From Artemia franciscana (Eukaryota > Arthropoda > Branchiopoda > Anostraca > Artemiidae), in assembly GCF_032884065.1 (NCBI RefSeq), contig NC_088873.1, positions 310,001 to 374,000 of the forward strand: a stretch of DNA of 64,000 nt, read 5' to 3'. The notes beneath the pieces are model-generated. The model made no database searches and had not been told where the DNA came from. It saw only the letters and a list, made by a program, of their open reading frames with translations. This document shows, piece by piece, positions 24,061 through 35,013 of the stretch. Position 1 is the stretch's first letter. Each line of letters starts with the position of its first letter. The translations under genes and the position numbers were made by a program.

Positions 24061-24768
24061 GAAGTCTTTTAACTTCATAATAGACAGCTCGTATCATATT
24101 CCATAATTTAATTTAGCAGCGAAAATTCCTGAAAGCGGAATTGTAAAATGTAGTACTTAACGTAAAAGTTGTATATGCTTATATAATTGATGTGTTTTTT
24201 TTTTAGTTTTGACTAGAAAATATAGTTTATTCATAAATATTACTTGCATATAATGAATCTTAAGATTATAATTGTACACACTGGACTAACAAACAATGGA
24301 CTAACATAACAAAAAATAATTCTTAGTTACTAAGACAAAAGTTGTAATACTAATTGTTTTATTTGTTTTGTTAGATTGAGCTACAACATAGTTTTTGTAT
24401 GAAATAAAACTTGGCCTTGTGCCACAGAAGATGTCACGAAAGAACTGTTAATAGTAGCAGGTGTATGTTTGTTAAATTAGTAATTACAAGAAACTGGCTA
24501 TAGGTTTCTTTCTATAAATGTATTAGTTACAAGATTTGTCTGGCAATTAAACTAGAAACGCCTACACATGTTTAGTCCTTAATAATTGTCAGTCCTTGAT
24601 TGTTAGTCCTTAATTGTTTATAGTAAATAAGCAAAACATATGTGTCTTGATAGTTACATAGAAACACCGAATATATTCAGAAAGGAAATTTATGGATCGA
24701 TGCTTGCATTCAACATAAATAAGTATATGTAGATAAATGTGCTAACGCATAATTATTGGTGCTACTAC

Positions 24769-25060
24769 TGCTGACAACCCATCGCAGCACCAAGCCACAT
24801 AAAACCAAAACGCTTTACGTGCTCCATCATCCTTATATAATGAAAGCTTCATTTTGATTATTCTTTTCTGCCTCCTGGGAAGTTCCTATTCCCTTCAAAT
24901 CTTTTCTATTGACCTCTTTTCACTTCATTCTAGGATGACCTGCTTTTTTAGCCCCAAGACAAAGCGCGATTGTTTCACACCTGTCATATTCAATCTGTAA
25001 AACGTGACCGAATCGTCATCGTCTGTTTCTTAACAGTCCTGGACAGGGGGGTAAATTTTC
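24769..25060 (-). mobile_element. LINE 3' end, diverged copy
   Basis: The '+' strand reads CTACTACTGCTGACAACCCA, then CGCAGCACCAAGCCACAT and 'GGAAGTTCC'. These match in order the LINE tail at 4378-4500 (CTAATAACTCACTGCAGCACCAAGCCGCC..., GGAAGTTGTTGG). The copy therefore lies on the minus strand with its 3' end at the left. It is diverged and 5'-truncated. Confidence 0.65.
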
Positions 25061-25639
25061 GTACAGTTTATTGTTTTACGTATTGCCAATCAAACGATAG
25101 CCAAAATCTTTGCTTAGACAATTTCTCAATTTCTTAGATATTTCTTATAATAATATCTAGTATATTAACTTTCATTGGACCAGAAGATGTCTGGCCGTGA
25201 ACGTTTGAAAGTGCCGACGTTTCAGAGCCACACTTGATCGTTGCAACCGTGTCCTAATCATAGCACGAAGACTTGTGTTCGTACTTTTCGAACGTTTTTC
25301 CATTACAAAAAAGTGCCTTGCGGTTTGTCTATTTTGTATCTTATACGTCCTTACTACATCCTGCAATCTTACTGTAGGCCAAATGCTATCTAGGTTTTAA
25401 GTCTATTCGCTCAGTAGGTTTTCTTGTTATCTAACATCACCTTTTCATCATAATCCATTCTTACTTTAGGCTACTTAGAGTTTTCAACATTACTTTTTAA
25501 ACCCATTCTCACATCCTAAACATTCAAAACTTTATTCCTTTCATACTAAGTATTCATTCCAGTATTTTAAATCATCTATATTTTTTTTTTTAATTCTTAA
25601 ATTCGCAGTGCCAGGTACAATTAAATATCTGATTTGCCG

Positions 25640-26085
25640 CTAGTCTTTTATCGAGGTTTTCAGATTGCTATTGAATCTTCTTTTGAAAGAGCCAACAGAG
25701 AATAACTTCCTCAGGAAGTTATTCTTCCTCTGGATAACTTCCTCAGGAAGATCATTCCAGATCGAAATGCAACATCGGATGAAGCTGTTCTTTAAGTACT
25801 GTGTTCTGTGCTTGCCAACCTCAAGATAATTAGATCGAGCTGTGTGCCTTCGTGTCTTACTTGTTGTTGGGCAGTTTGAGGCACAATACAAGAAAGAACC
25901 TTTATTATAGAGGGTTTTACATTCCAGTTTGATACCATGTTCATGTAGCTCCCGTTGTGTTCCTTTGGACAAAGTCGATCAAAATGATTCATGCAAAAGG
26001 GGATAAGACACAACTCTGCTTGACTCCTGATAATCCGCCTAATCATAGCAGTTTTTTTCCTTGTGCATAGCACTGGTCACGTTAG
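25640..26085 (-). mobile_element. LINE C-terminal fragment (RT thumb-distal region)
   Basis: Two overlapping minus-strand frames join into a typical LINE C-terminus. It runs from 'RRIIRSQAELCLIPFCMNHF' through a Y-N-K-G-S segment to 'RTQYLKNSFIRCCISIWNDL' followed by PEEVIQ. The K-N-S-F-I...W-N-x-L-P-E-E-V pattern is the common end of CR1/Jockey-like ORF2. A frameshift lies near 25890-25960. Confidence 0.75.
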
Positions 26086-26978
26086 TGGAGTTATGTGGTA
26101 GGCCTATGCGATAGAAGGTTAGCACCTTCACTCAAGCTTCTCTATCACCTGGATCTGATTCATAATTTCTGAAACTTAGGCCTAGTTGGGATCTGATAGT
26201 TATTTATGAACATTTCTCGATTTTTATTGCAGATGTGAAAGTGTGGCAATGCATTCTCTTCTCTTACCAGAACAAAACTGTTGTTCTCTTAGAAATTTAT
26301 GAGCAGCATCTCATAGTCTAAAAAGTATCATTATTCTAAGCAATTTTCTTCCTACAATTGTGCTAGTACATCTGTAATTACTACCCTCACTTTATCACCT
26401 TTCTTATAAAGAGGCTTAGTCAAAGTTTTTATTGTATAGTTTTTATAGTTTTTATTGTATACAATTGCTTCACTTAATTCCTTAAATTGTCAGTCTACAC
26501 TAAAACTTAATCAACAGAAATGTGTTTTCTCAGAGGAGTTTATTTTGTATATATTTCTATTTTTGTATATTCCTTTTCTTCCTGGACAGGACTCACCAAC
26601 CTTGTAGACATAATTTTCTTCTCAAACCTCTACTTTCCCCCCTTCTTCTTCTTTTTTCAATTAAAAAAAGGTCACGTGTCTCTAGCCTTTGAGAGATCTT
26701 CTAGTTTGTGTATTATGTCCTTACCATAAACAATAGCGTTTTTCATTTCAGATCCACCGTTTTCCTGCTTCCTTCCTTATACATTGTCGAATGAAGTAGG
26801 TCTCGCTATACTTGTCCTATATTTTTCTAACTTTACTTTCTATATTTTTTACTTTTAATAGTTTTATTTACTTTACCTTTAGTACTTTTTTCTTACTGAC
26901 TTTTGTAGCACTTTTCTCGGTATAGTTTAATTATTTAAGGCCTTAAGATTTCACTTTGTTGTTTTTATTTCATTCAAG
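26086..26978. other. End of intron 3
   Basis: This is T-rich intronic DNA ending in the TTTCATTCAAG acceptor of exon 4. No coding or transposon signal is seen. Confidence 0.45.
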
Positions 26979-27195
26979 AGTGAAGACGCCGTGTGTCTTG
27001 CCGATTTTTGTGATGTATTCCGGTGTGAAGTACTTGAAGCTTTGCGTCAACGTGATCTGAGGAACCCAATGCCAGAATTTACAACAGATATTGACATTTG
27101 GAAGGACCAAGACATACTGAAAAGTGCTTTACAAAAAACAGCATCGAGGGATTTAATCTTGTATCAAAAGCCGAAAAAAGATGAACAAAAAGGAC
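26979..27195 (+). CDS. Membrane zinc-finger gene, exon 4
   Basis: The exon starts in phase 0 after TTCATTCAAG and ends in phase 1 at GGAC|GTAAGT. It encodes residues 140-211 plus one base, beginning SEDAVCLADFCDVFRC and ending in a lysine-rich KPKKDEQKG stretch. The Cys motif directly after the finger suggests a compact metal- or disulfide-containing unit spanning exons 3 and 4. The 3' end of this exon, including its donor, has been copied twice downstream (27322 and 27470). Confidence 0.85.
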
Positions 27196-27513
27196 GTAAG
27201 TTTTATTTTTTAATGTTCTAAACCAATATTAAAAACTGAGTATTGGATCAGCTTGGCCGCGGTAATTCAGAGGGCGTTATGTTTCGGAATATAAATTTGA
27301 AAAATGTAAAAAAAAAAATATAATCTTGTCAAAAGCCGAAAAAAATGACAAAAAAGGACATAAGTGTTATTTTTAATGTTATAAACCACTATCAAAGACT
27401 GAGCATTGGATCAGCTTGGCGGTGGTAATTCAGAGGGAGTTATGTTTTGGACCATAAATTTAAAAAAATAATCTTGTCAAAAGCCGAAAAAAGATGACAA
27501 AAAAGGACGTAGT
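27155..27513 (+). repeat. Tandem triplication of exon 4 end plus intron start
   Basis: The exon 4 end 'AATCTTGTATCAAAAGCCGA' and its flanking intron recur at 27322 and 27470 (offsets 167 and 148). The copied donor sites read GGAC|ATAAGT in copy 2 and GGAC|GTAGTT in copy 3, so both are damaged while the original GTAAGT is intact. Copies 2 and 3 also lost bases relative to the exon (GATGAACAAAAA becomes GACAAAAAA), which changes the frame. Confidence 0.92.
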
Positions 27514-27904
27514 TAAGGATCCCCGTATCACAAGGAATTCTGAGAAATTTGTTATCCCTCTATTTTTTTTTCAAAAATTGGGAAATGTGGTATTTAAGAA
27601 ATAGGCAATATTTTTACTTAGGTGTATAGGCTACATTTAGCTCTTATGATTTTGCCTGGTAATATCCAGTGTTTATTTTTTCAGAGGCAAACTACTCATG
27701 TTCCTTATCCGTTGACCAGGGTTGAAGGACTTTACAATTTGAAGATTTATAACCATAATTTTCTTTTACCGAAGTACCAAAATTTTGTGGTAAATTGTAA
27801 AAAGGCAATATTTTCGGTTAAGTATTTAGGCTACAAGTAGTTCTATGATCCTGCTTGGTTATCATAGGCAATTTCATGTATTTTGTTATTATCCAAAATA
27901 ATCA

Positions 27905-27960
27905 CTTGGTGATAGCTTAGTGGATACAGCCAAGCCCGTGAACAATTGGGGCCGAAGGTG
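27905..27960 (+). ncRNA. Possible tRNA-like A box
   Basis: 'GATAGCTTAGTGGATACAGC' matches a pol III A box (TAGCTTAGTGG), but no convincing B box follows within 60 bases. It may be a fragment of a tRNA-derived SINE head or chance. Confidence 0.2.
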
Positions 27961-28279
27961 TATCCAAGATTTTTGTGGGAATGGGAGGTACAAAAAAAAG
28001 AAACTACAAAAGTATCAAAAATTTCTTATACGGGTATTTGTTACTTTTTGCAAGTCGGATAATTATTTTTTTTGGGTTGGGAGAGTTCAGGCCCAGCAAC
28101 ACCCCCCCCTTCTGTTATGCAAGGAATTCTCTTGTATAAATAAACAAGGTTTACAAGTTTTTGCGAGACAGATAGTATGAGGATAAGAGGAAAATTGGGA
28201 AGGCGTTGTATTATGAATTAAGTAGTTGTGGAGTGGATGTCTCTGTGTTAGAGCTACAAAGGATCTGAATTGACACATT

Positions 28280-28720
28280 CAATCAAAATCTTAAGATAGT
28301 CATTCGGAATAGTTGAAAGATCCAGTAACTGTGTCTCCGAGCAAGACCCCCCCCCCCCCCGCACAACCTTCGGGACGAAGACTCGAAGTTATGCAATTCG
28401 CCTAATTGCTTACGTATAGTGTTTGTTTGTGAAAAGGTCGGCATGTCTGATTTAAGCAAACGTTTGCACCACTAGGTCAGTGGTGTTGATCCTGTGAGAC
28501 GCGTGTGAAAAGATATGCTAGAATTCATTTTGGATTAAATCCATTGAGCAATTAAATAACAAAAATAAACAAGTTTTTTCGACTGAAAGTAAGGAATAAC
28601 ATTAAAACTTAAATTAAAGTTTTTTAGTTCTCTTAAAGAAGTTTCTTAATTTTCTAATTAAACGACCCTTTGGTTTCAGGAGTCGTTCTTAAAAAAATTG
28701 GAGCAAAATTTAGTTTCGGA
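28280..28720. mobile_element. Fragment of the high-copy family also at 33.1-34.6 kb
   Basis: This contains 'AATCAAAATCTTAAGATAG', a C-run, 'CCTTCGGGACGAAG', 'GACTGAAAGTAAGGAATAAC' and 'ATTAAAACTTAAA', then a CAGGAGTCGTTCTTAAA stretch. These correspond in order to parts of 33600-34160, with a large internal gap. Confidence 0.65.
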
Positions 28721-28810
28721 ATGTCTATTGCTGTCTTTTTCTTTGTTATTCTGTTCTGAAAAAGTATATGTTGCACATTATAAATGTGCGCTGCTATTTT
28801 GGCCCTAGTA

Positions 28811-28850
28811 CTGCAGCACTGCTTAGTGCTGCAGTGAGTTTTCATTAGTA
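28811..28850 (+). repeat. Perfect hairpin overlapping a LINE 3' signature
   Basis: CTGCAGCACT (28811), loop GCTT and AGTGCTGCAG form a perfect 10-bp stem. The right half continues as 'GCTTAGTGCTGCAGTGAGTT', identical over 20 bases to the LINE tail at 32114-32133, and is followed by ATTAGTAGGAG. It is probably a minimal LINE 3' end. Confidence 0.6.
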
Positions 28851-29579
28851 GGAGTATCACTGCTTCTCAGAATATCTCTAGGCTAGTTTGATATGTATTT
28901 AATTCAACATCTTCAGTTTAATGCAACAGGAAAACAGGAATAAAAGAAAATCCCAAGAAATAAAAAAAACTTATAAATTATAATTTTGAATCTTACATAC
29001 TTGTTTTGAGACTTAATATTATTTATACTTTGACATAATGATTTAGTAAAACTCTACTCAATTCCAGTAACGTTTCTGATTCGAAATCTGACGATAAACT
29101 CCACTAAACAATGTAAACAATTCTTACCTACTTATTTATGAATTTCCATTTTGCAAAAAAAAAGAGCCGCTTTGAAATACTAGGGCATACAGAATCTTTT
29201 TAATGACAATTATTAAAAATAAATCCACTGCCTTACATCACTGGTACACAGTATTACAGAAATGGGACTTGATAGATTGACAATTAAATTAACAGTTACA
29301 TTTTATAACGGGCACTAATAAATAAACAGGTGATCCAGAATGATGAGACAAAGATAAGTAAATGTTAAAATGAGTACAGTTTAACCCCTTTCTTATGATC
29401 ACTTTCCATCCCTTTTGAAGACGACCGGATGTGCTTACACATAATGAAATTAATGGATGATCTGTGATGAAATATTTATTACAACCATCATCGGGGAGGA
29501 TACAGCCCCACTCTAACAGAAAAAAAGATGTCCGGAACAATTCTAGTATTCAAATTTTCGCCAAAACTCTAATTCATTT

Positions 29580-29900
29580 TTGCTGACTTAGAAAGTTGTT
29601 GTGCTGGGTGAATGGATGTTATTGTTTAACAAATTGAAGATTAGTTTTTTGCTAAAATTTGAAATTCAAAATTCGTCAATTTGAAATTGGTCTTTTTGCT
29701 GACTCAGAAAGTTGTTGTTCTGGGTGAATGAAAAATGTGAAAAATGGTGAATGAATATCATCATTTAACAAATTTGAAATTATTTTTTTGCTGAAATTTG
29801 TTTGCTGAATTTCGTTTATAACGTTTTTTTCTAAAAAAAAAAAAAAACTGAAATTCGTTTTGTTCTGACTTAGAAAGTTGCTGTGCTGGGTTAATGAAAA
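29580..29900. repeat. Diverged tandem repeat before exon 5
   Basis: Three units begin 'TGACTTAGAAAGTTGTTGTG' or close variants near 29583, 29699 and 29867, each followed by 'CTGGGTGAATG' or 'CTGGGTTAATG'. The last copy ends a few bases upstream of the exon 5 acceptor. Confidence 0.85.
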
Positions 29901-29913
29901 CTACTTTTTATAG

Positions 29914-30158
29914 GATACAACAGCTGTAGTAAGATGAAGCAAGATCAACAAAGTGTCTTCATGGTTACGCGGGATAAGTATCCGCAGAAGCAGGATTGTT
30001 TGCAGTCGTCGTTATTTGCTGATTGCCGCAGCTGCAGTGAACATACAAATCAAAATGGAACAGAATTACCTGTGGAAGATGAAATCTGGATAGCATATAG
30101 AAAGCAGAAAGCTCTATGTAACGAAGAGAAAATGCAGAAAGTTAAACAAAAATGTGAA
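29914..30158 (+). CDS. Membrane zinc-finger gene, exon 5
   Basis: The acceptor is TTTTTATAG at 29913 and the donor GAA|GTAAAG at 30159. The exon enters in phase 1 (C|GA = Arg) and leaves in phase 0, encoding residues 212-293. It is polar and Cys-containing ('DCRSCSEHTNQNG') and ends CNEEKMQKVKQKCE, which continues smoothly into exon 6. The frame stays open past the donor to a stop at 30237-30239, so intron retention would add about 26 residues and truncate the protein before the membrane helix. Confidence 0.82.
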
Positions 30159-31195
30159 GTAAAGTATACAGTTTTCAGCTATTACAATAAAGCTATTGAC
30201 ATGCCATGCAAAAATTGCCAAACAAGGTTGAATACTTGAAATTTCTGAAATTATACATAAAATTTATTCCAGTTATTTCCATATTCTAGTTTCCAAAATT
30301 TTTCCACGTGGCCCGAATTAGAATTTTACGCCAGGGCTATAATAAATATAAAAACTTTTCTGTCAGAAAATAATATATCAACGAATAAAATAATAGCTGC
30401 AACAAACAATTTTAAAAGCGCAAATAGGATAAAAAACGTATAAAAAAATAGGAGAGAGTAAGAAAATTAGCTATGACTATAATTAATGAATAATTATGTA
30501 TATCTGGATTTCGAAGCCTGTAGTACCTCTATTAATCCATAAGGATCAATATAGGCTTGGATGGAATCCTGTTTAAATGCCTCTATTTTTGGAAAAAAAA
30601 AGACTTAGCTCTGGGATAGGACATTTTACTTCCTTTGGAGGGATCTTGGGGGGAGGGATCTTTCAGGAACATGGTGAATGGAAAATATATTTTTCTTTCA
30701 TTGGTTTAGTCTCGCCGGACGATGCCAAAATGGAGACTCAAATCCCTTGGTGGGTATATTTAAGAGTAGAATGAACAAAAGATATAGAAGCATTTTAAAA
30801 CATAGGAAGCTAAGTATTGGTATTTAGATTGCTTTAGAAGAGGAGAAGATGAAATAGAAGAAAGTGGAATTCAGTCACCGCAAGACCTGCTAGCTTAAAG
30901 ACAACTGGCCTATTTAACTTGCAAAGATAGTCCCAAAGTGACATAGGCCTATTCTACGGAGATTGTATTTTCACTTGAAATGGTTGACAGAAATTTGACG
31001 ACTGAATTTTGACTTGAATGGTAGAAAGGGTTATATTATGTTTGAAATAAGATTCTCCTACTTAAGATCATTTGTTTGTGTTCTTCCCTGGATTTCAATT
31101 TTTTAGACAGGAATTTTATTTTGGTTGTTAAGGTAAGAACAGAGTTTTAAAAATTCAAATTTATATTGTTAGGTTTTCAAGAGTTGGCGATCATT
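30159..31195. other. Intron 5, proximal part
   Basis: This is AT-rich sequence without a bounded exon. The G-rich ORF at 30577-30774 lacks splice or domain support. Confidence 0.4.
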
Positions 31196-31445
31196 ATTTG
31201 CAGAAAACTTCAAAAAGAGTCAGAAACCCCTCAAAAATGACGTCAGTTTTGCTGCGACGTCATTTTCGACGGGTTTTAGGCTCTTTCTTAAAAATTCCTG
31301 CAAATTCGTTTTCAGAATAGCATTTTACTATTAAGATATATCTAAATCATAATTACTATTTTTGAATTAGCTGTGAGTGGCAATTTTTTATCACAAGACA
31401 GTTTTTCTTAGAAACAGGCTTTTAAACTCTTGGTTAATATGGACT
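31196..31445 (+). repeat. Dispersed palindromic repeat with GACGTCA core
   Basis: AAATGACGTC (ending near 31243) and GACGTCATTT (from about 31255) face each other across 'AGTTTTGCTGC'. Outward from this core the two sides remain roughly complementary for about 50 bases. The right half matches 15598-15790 in reverse orientation. Confidence 0.75.
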
Positions 31446-31542
31446 GTTTTACCTTTTGGACCCCATTCAGGGCTCAAAATGGAATTTCCCCTAGGTGCAA
31501 TTGTTGAATTATGAAAGAGCATGAAAAAGGTATCAAACGAAT

Positions 31543-31765
31543 CACTTTCATCCCAGCTAAATTATGTTGTCAACCCCCTCCTATATGAGTGAACCCCCTC
31601 CTATATGTAATAATTTCTGTTGATTTTAATCCCTTTCACTTTCATCCCAGCTAAATTGTGTTGTCAACCCCCTCCTATATGAGTGAACCCCCTCCTATAT
31701 GTAATAATTTCTGTTGATTTTAATCCCTTTCACTTTCATCCCAGCTAAATTATGTTGTCAACTAC
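31543..31765. repeat. 94-bp near-identical tandem repeat
   Basis: Units start at 31543, 31637 and 31731 with 'CACTTTCATCCCAGCTAAAT'. Units 1 and 2 differ at about two positions, and the third is partial. Each unit contains two 'CCCCCTCCTATATG' motifs. Confidence 0.95.
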
Positions 31766-31830
31766 ACATTAAACCACATTACTTTTGGTAAATCCTAGGA
31801 AATCTAGTTTTAATATGTTTTCACAAATAG

Positions 31831-32160
31831 TTGGTAGGAATATGGTTCAATCCCGCTTATAGGGCTGTAACGAGAGGAAGGATGAGATGGCTAGAACACG
31901 TTCTGCGGATGAATGATGACAGTTTGGCAAAGATTGTCCTTGTCTTCCAACCGTCTGGGGCCAAACGAAAAGAGAGTCGTGCCCGAATGGGGCTGGGGAA
32001 TTTCGTAAGGAAAGATTTAAGGGAAATAGAAAACTTCATGGGAGGGTGTCAAAAGGTCTTTGAATAGATCGGAATGGAGGAGGAGCATGCGCAGCTTCTG
32101 TTGATCTCAGGTGGCTTAGTGCTGCAGTGAGTTGTTAGTAGCAGCTGTTGTAGTAGGTAG
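31831..32160 (+). mobile_element. RTE-like LINE C-terminus and 3' end
   Basis: The + strand encodes 'RGRMRWLEHVLRMNDDSLAK' and then a basic stretch. The R-x-x-R-W-x-x-H-V-L-R-M pattern is the conserved C-terminal motif of RTE/CR1-type ORF2 proteins. It is followed by the 3' signature 'GCTTAGTGCTGCAGTGAGTT' and TTAGTAGCAG-type repeats, the same tail as at 4378-4500. It is 5'-truncated and sits in intron 5 in the sense orientation. Confidence 0.8.
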
Positions 32161-33050
32161 GATACTCGTATGGTCGTTAGAAGTAGTCCCTTTTCACCTT
32201 AAACAATTAACCTGCAATGCAGAATTCTAACCTTTCTCTTCATTAGGTCTGGACTGTCCCAAAAAAATAGCTTAAAGTCATTTCAGCTATTAAATGATTG
32301 ACAAACAGGTATATCTATATACGCTTGCTTTGAGATTATGCCAGGAAATATTTTTCTTTTTCTGTTTTGGAATTTTTCTGTCTTTTTCTGTTTTCTGTTT
32401 TGGAATAGTCTAACGTTATTCCCAATTGACAAACGAGTTGAAAATTTATGAGACAAAATCCAATCCTCACCTCATCCAATTTTATTGTTATTTTTTCGTC
32501 ATAGACACAGAGAAAACATTAATGCTGGACTAGGAGATTTTGTGTATCTAACAAAATAGGAGATTTCTTTTTGCAAAAATACTTGCAATGTGTGGATTTA
32601 ATAAGTTTTTTTTCTTTGAAAAAAGTCTAAATGTTTGTGCTTTTTTTTTCCAATAGGCAAATTGTAGTTCTTCGTTAAATAGTACATTTTTTTTTATTGT
32701 TGACGTTTCATTTGTACGTTTTTTTTTTAGATTTTCACAAATTTTGTAAAGTTTATTTTTGAAGATTTAATTGATTTTTTTTATCCTGCTCCATTTAATA
32801 GGGAGAAAGGATTAGGTTCGTACCTAGTAGGTTTTTATACTCTTGGCACTCTCACTCTAATATTTTTAATTCTTGCTATTTGATTTCTAGTCATGTCAAG
32901 TTTCGTCCTCCCTCGGGATTGTACGAGCCTCTTTTTTTTTAGGGTTAAATGTGATGTTTTAATATGGACTAAGACACACGACTATTCGGAAAACTGCATG
33001 AGTTATAGATAATATTTGGCCAAAATAATGAAAGTGCTTTGAATGGCCTA
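32161..33050. other. Intronic AT-rich DNA
   Basis: T-rich sequence dominates, with no exon or recognisable repeat boundary before the element starting near 33063. Confidence 0.4.
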
Positions 33051-33062
33051 CAGATTATCAAA

Positions 33063-34565
33063 CAGTTCGTGGTAACGAACTGTAGTAAGGAGCGACCCGG
33101 TTCAATAGTAAACGAAACTCTCAAAAACGGAATTTTAATGCTAAAAGATACATCAAAAGAATTGGATTTTTATGCTGATTTTAAATATATAAGTTCCATC
33201 AAATTTAGTCGTTGTCATCAAAAGTTACGAGCCTGAGAAAATTTGCCTTATTTTGGAAAATAGGGGGAAACACTCCCTAAAAGTCATAGAATCCTAACGA
33301 AAATCACACCATCGTATTCAGCGTATCAGAGAATCCTATAGCAAAAATTCAATCTCCAATCTACAAAAATGTGGAATTTCGTATTTTTTTTGCCTGAAGA
33401 CAGATCACGGGTGCGTGTTTATTTATTTTTTTTTTTTGTTTTTTTTTCCAGGGGTCATCGTATCGACCAAGTGGTCCTAGGATGTCGCACGAGGGCTCAT
33501 TCTAACGGAAATAAAAGTTTTAGTGCCGTTTTAAAGTGACCAAAAAATCGGAGGGCACCTAGGCCCCCTCCCACGCTCTTTTTTCCCAAAGTCAACGGAT
33601 CAAAATTTTAAGATAGCCATTTTGTTCCGCATAGTCGAAAACCATAACAACTTTGTGTTTGGGTTTGACCTACTCTCCCACAGTCCCTGGGGGTGGGACT
33701 GCAAGTTGCAAACTTTGACCAGTGTTTACATACAGTAATGGTTATTGGGAAGTGCACAGACGTTTTCAGGGGGATTTTTTGGTTTGGGGGTGTGGTTGAG
33801 CGGAGGGGACTATGTGGGAGGATTTTTCCTTGGAGGAATATGTCATGGGGGAAGAGAAATTCAATGAAAAGGGCGCGGGATTTTCTAGTATTACTATAAA
33901 AAAAACAATGAAAAGATAAACATGAAAAAGTATTTTCAATTGAAAGTAAGGAGTAGCATTAAAACTTAAAACGAACAGAGATTATTACGCATATGAGGGG
34001 TTCTAAAAATACTTCAGCATAAAGAGCGAGGTATTTAGGAGGAGATAAATACTTCGCTCTTTATGCTAAAGTATTTTTAGTAATTTCAACTATTTATTCT
34101 GTGGCCTTTCTGATTCAGGGGTCTTTCTTAAAGACTTGGGACAAAACTTAAGATTTAGTGTAAAGAGCGAGGTATTAACGAGGGGACAAATCCCATCATA
34201 TACATAATAAAAATATGAGGATATAAAAGTTTGTTACGTAAGTTAATTCTTAAGTTACGTATTTTTTTTTTTTACTAATAAAAACGTTCGTTAAAAATTA
34301 AAAGTTCTAGTTGCCTTTTTAAGTAACTGAAAAATTAGAGGGCAACTAGGCCTCCTTCCCCACCCCTTATTTCTCAAAATCGTCTGATCGAAACTAAGAG
34401 AAAACCATTTAGCCAAAAAAAGAATTAATATGCAAATTTCATTTTAATAATTTATGTACGGAGAGCCAAAATCAAACATCCAAAATCAAACGGAGTAATT
34501 TCTGTTCATTTTAAGTTTTAAGGTCGCTCCTTACTTTCAGTTAAAAAAACTAGTTTTTTTATTTA
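33063..34565. mobile_element. ~1.5 kb non-autonomous TIR element with terminal hairpin
   Basis: The left end forms a perfect hairpin (CAGTTCGT, loop GGTA, ACGAACTG at 33063-33082) followed by AGTAAGGAGCGACC. The right end carries the exact reverse complement GGTCGCTCCTTACT at 34522-34535. Internal copies of GAAAGTAAGGAG...CATTAAAACTTAAAACGAACAG (from about 33942) show that the terminal module is reused. It has no coding capacity. Related fragments occur at 28280-28720, 39000-39800, 42260-42480 and 56190-56300. The exact right boundary (34535-34565) is uncertain. Confidence 0.8.
34005..34078. repeat. 33-bp hairpin inside the TIR element
   Basis: The arm at 34005-34037 (containing GCATAAAGAGCGAGGTATTTA) is the reverse complement of 34046-34078 with about two mismatches, around an 8-base loop GGAGGAGA. 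Transcribed on either strand, this would fold into a pre-miRNA-sized stem. Confidence 0.9.
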
Positions 34566-35013
34566 GTAACATATATAGATTATTGATTGTAGGGTTGGCA
34601 AAACAGTAATGAAAAATCAGGTAAAGTGAGCAATTATGCTCAGTGTCGATTCGTCAGGAGAGGAGTATTATCCATTTTGCTCTTTATTTATATATACTAT
34701 ATATTTATTTGCATTATATACATAATCATTGTTTATGTATTAACGGTTAGTAGATTGAATACAATGACCATAAGCAAAAAAAGAAAAAAAAACTACTGGA
34801 AAAATTTTCCCATTGTGGTCAAGGAGCTGCTCCGTTTGAGAATTCATTTGAGTTTGTAAATAAATGAAAGAGGTACATAAAGGGAATACTATTCAATAAT
34901 ACCGGTTAATGACTACGGTAATGGATTTACCCTACTATTCTTCCACCAAAGGTTTCAAGTGATTGCGCTAATTTAAAAGAGGCTCAAGAATTGATTTATT
35001 TCATATATTTTAG
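34566..35013. other. End of intron 5
   Basis: This is AT-rich DNA with a TATATA-rich stretch (34690-34740). It ends at the ATATTTTAG acceptor of exon 6. Confidence 0.4.
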
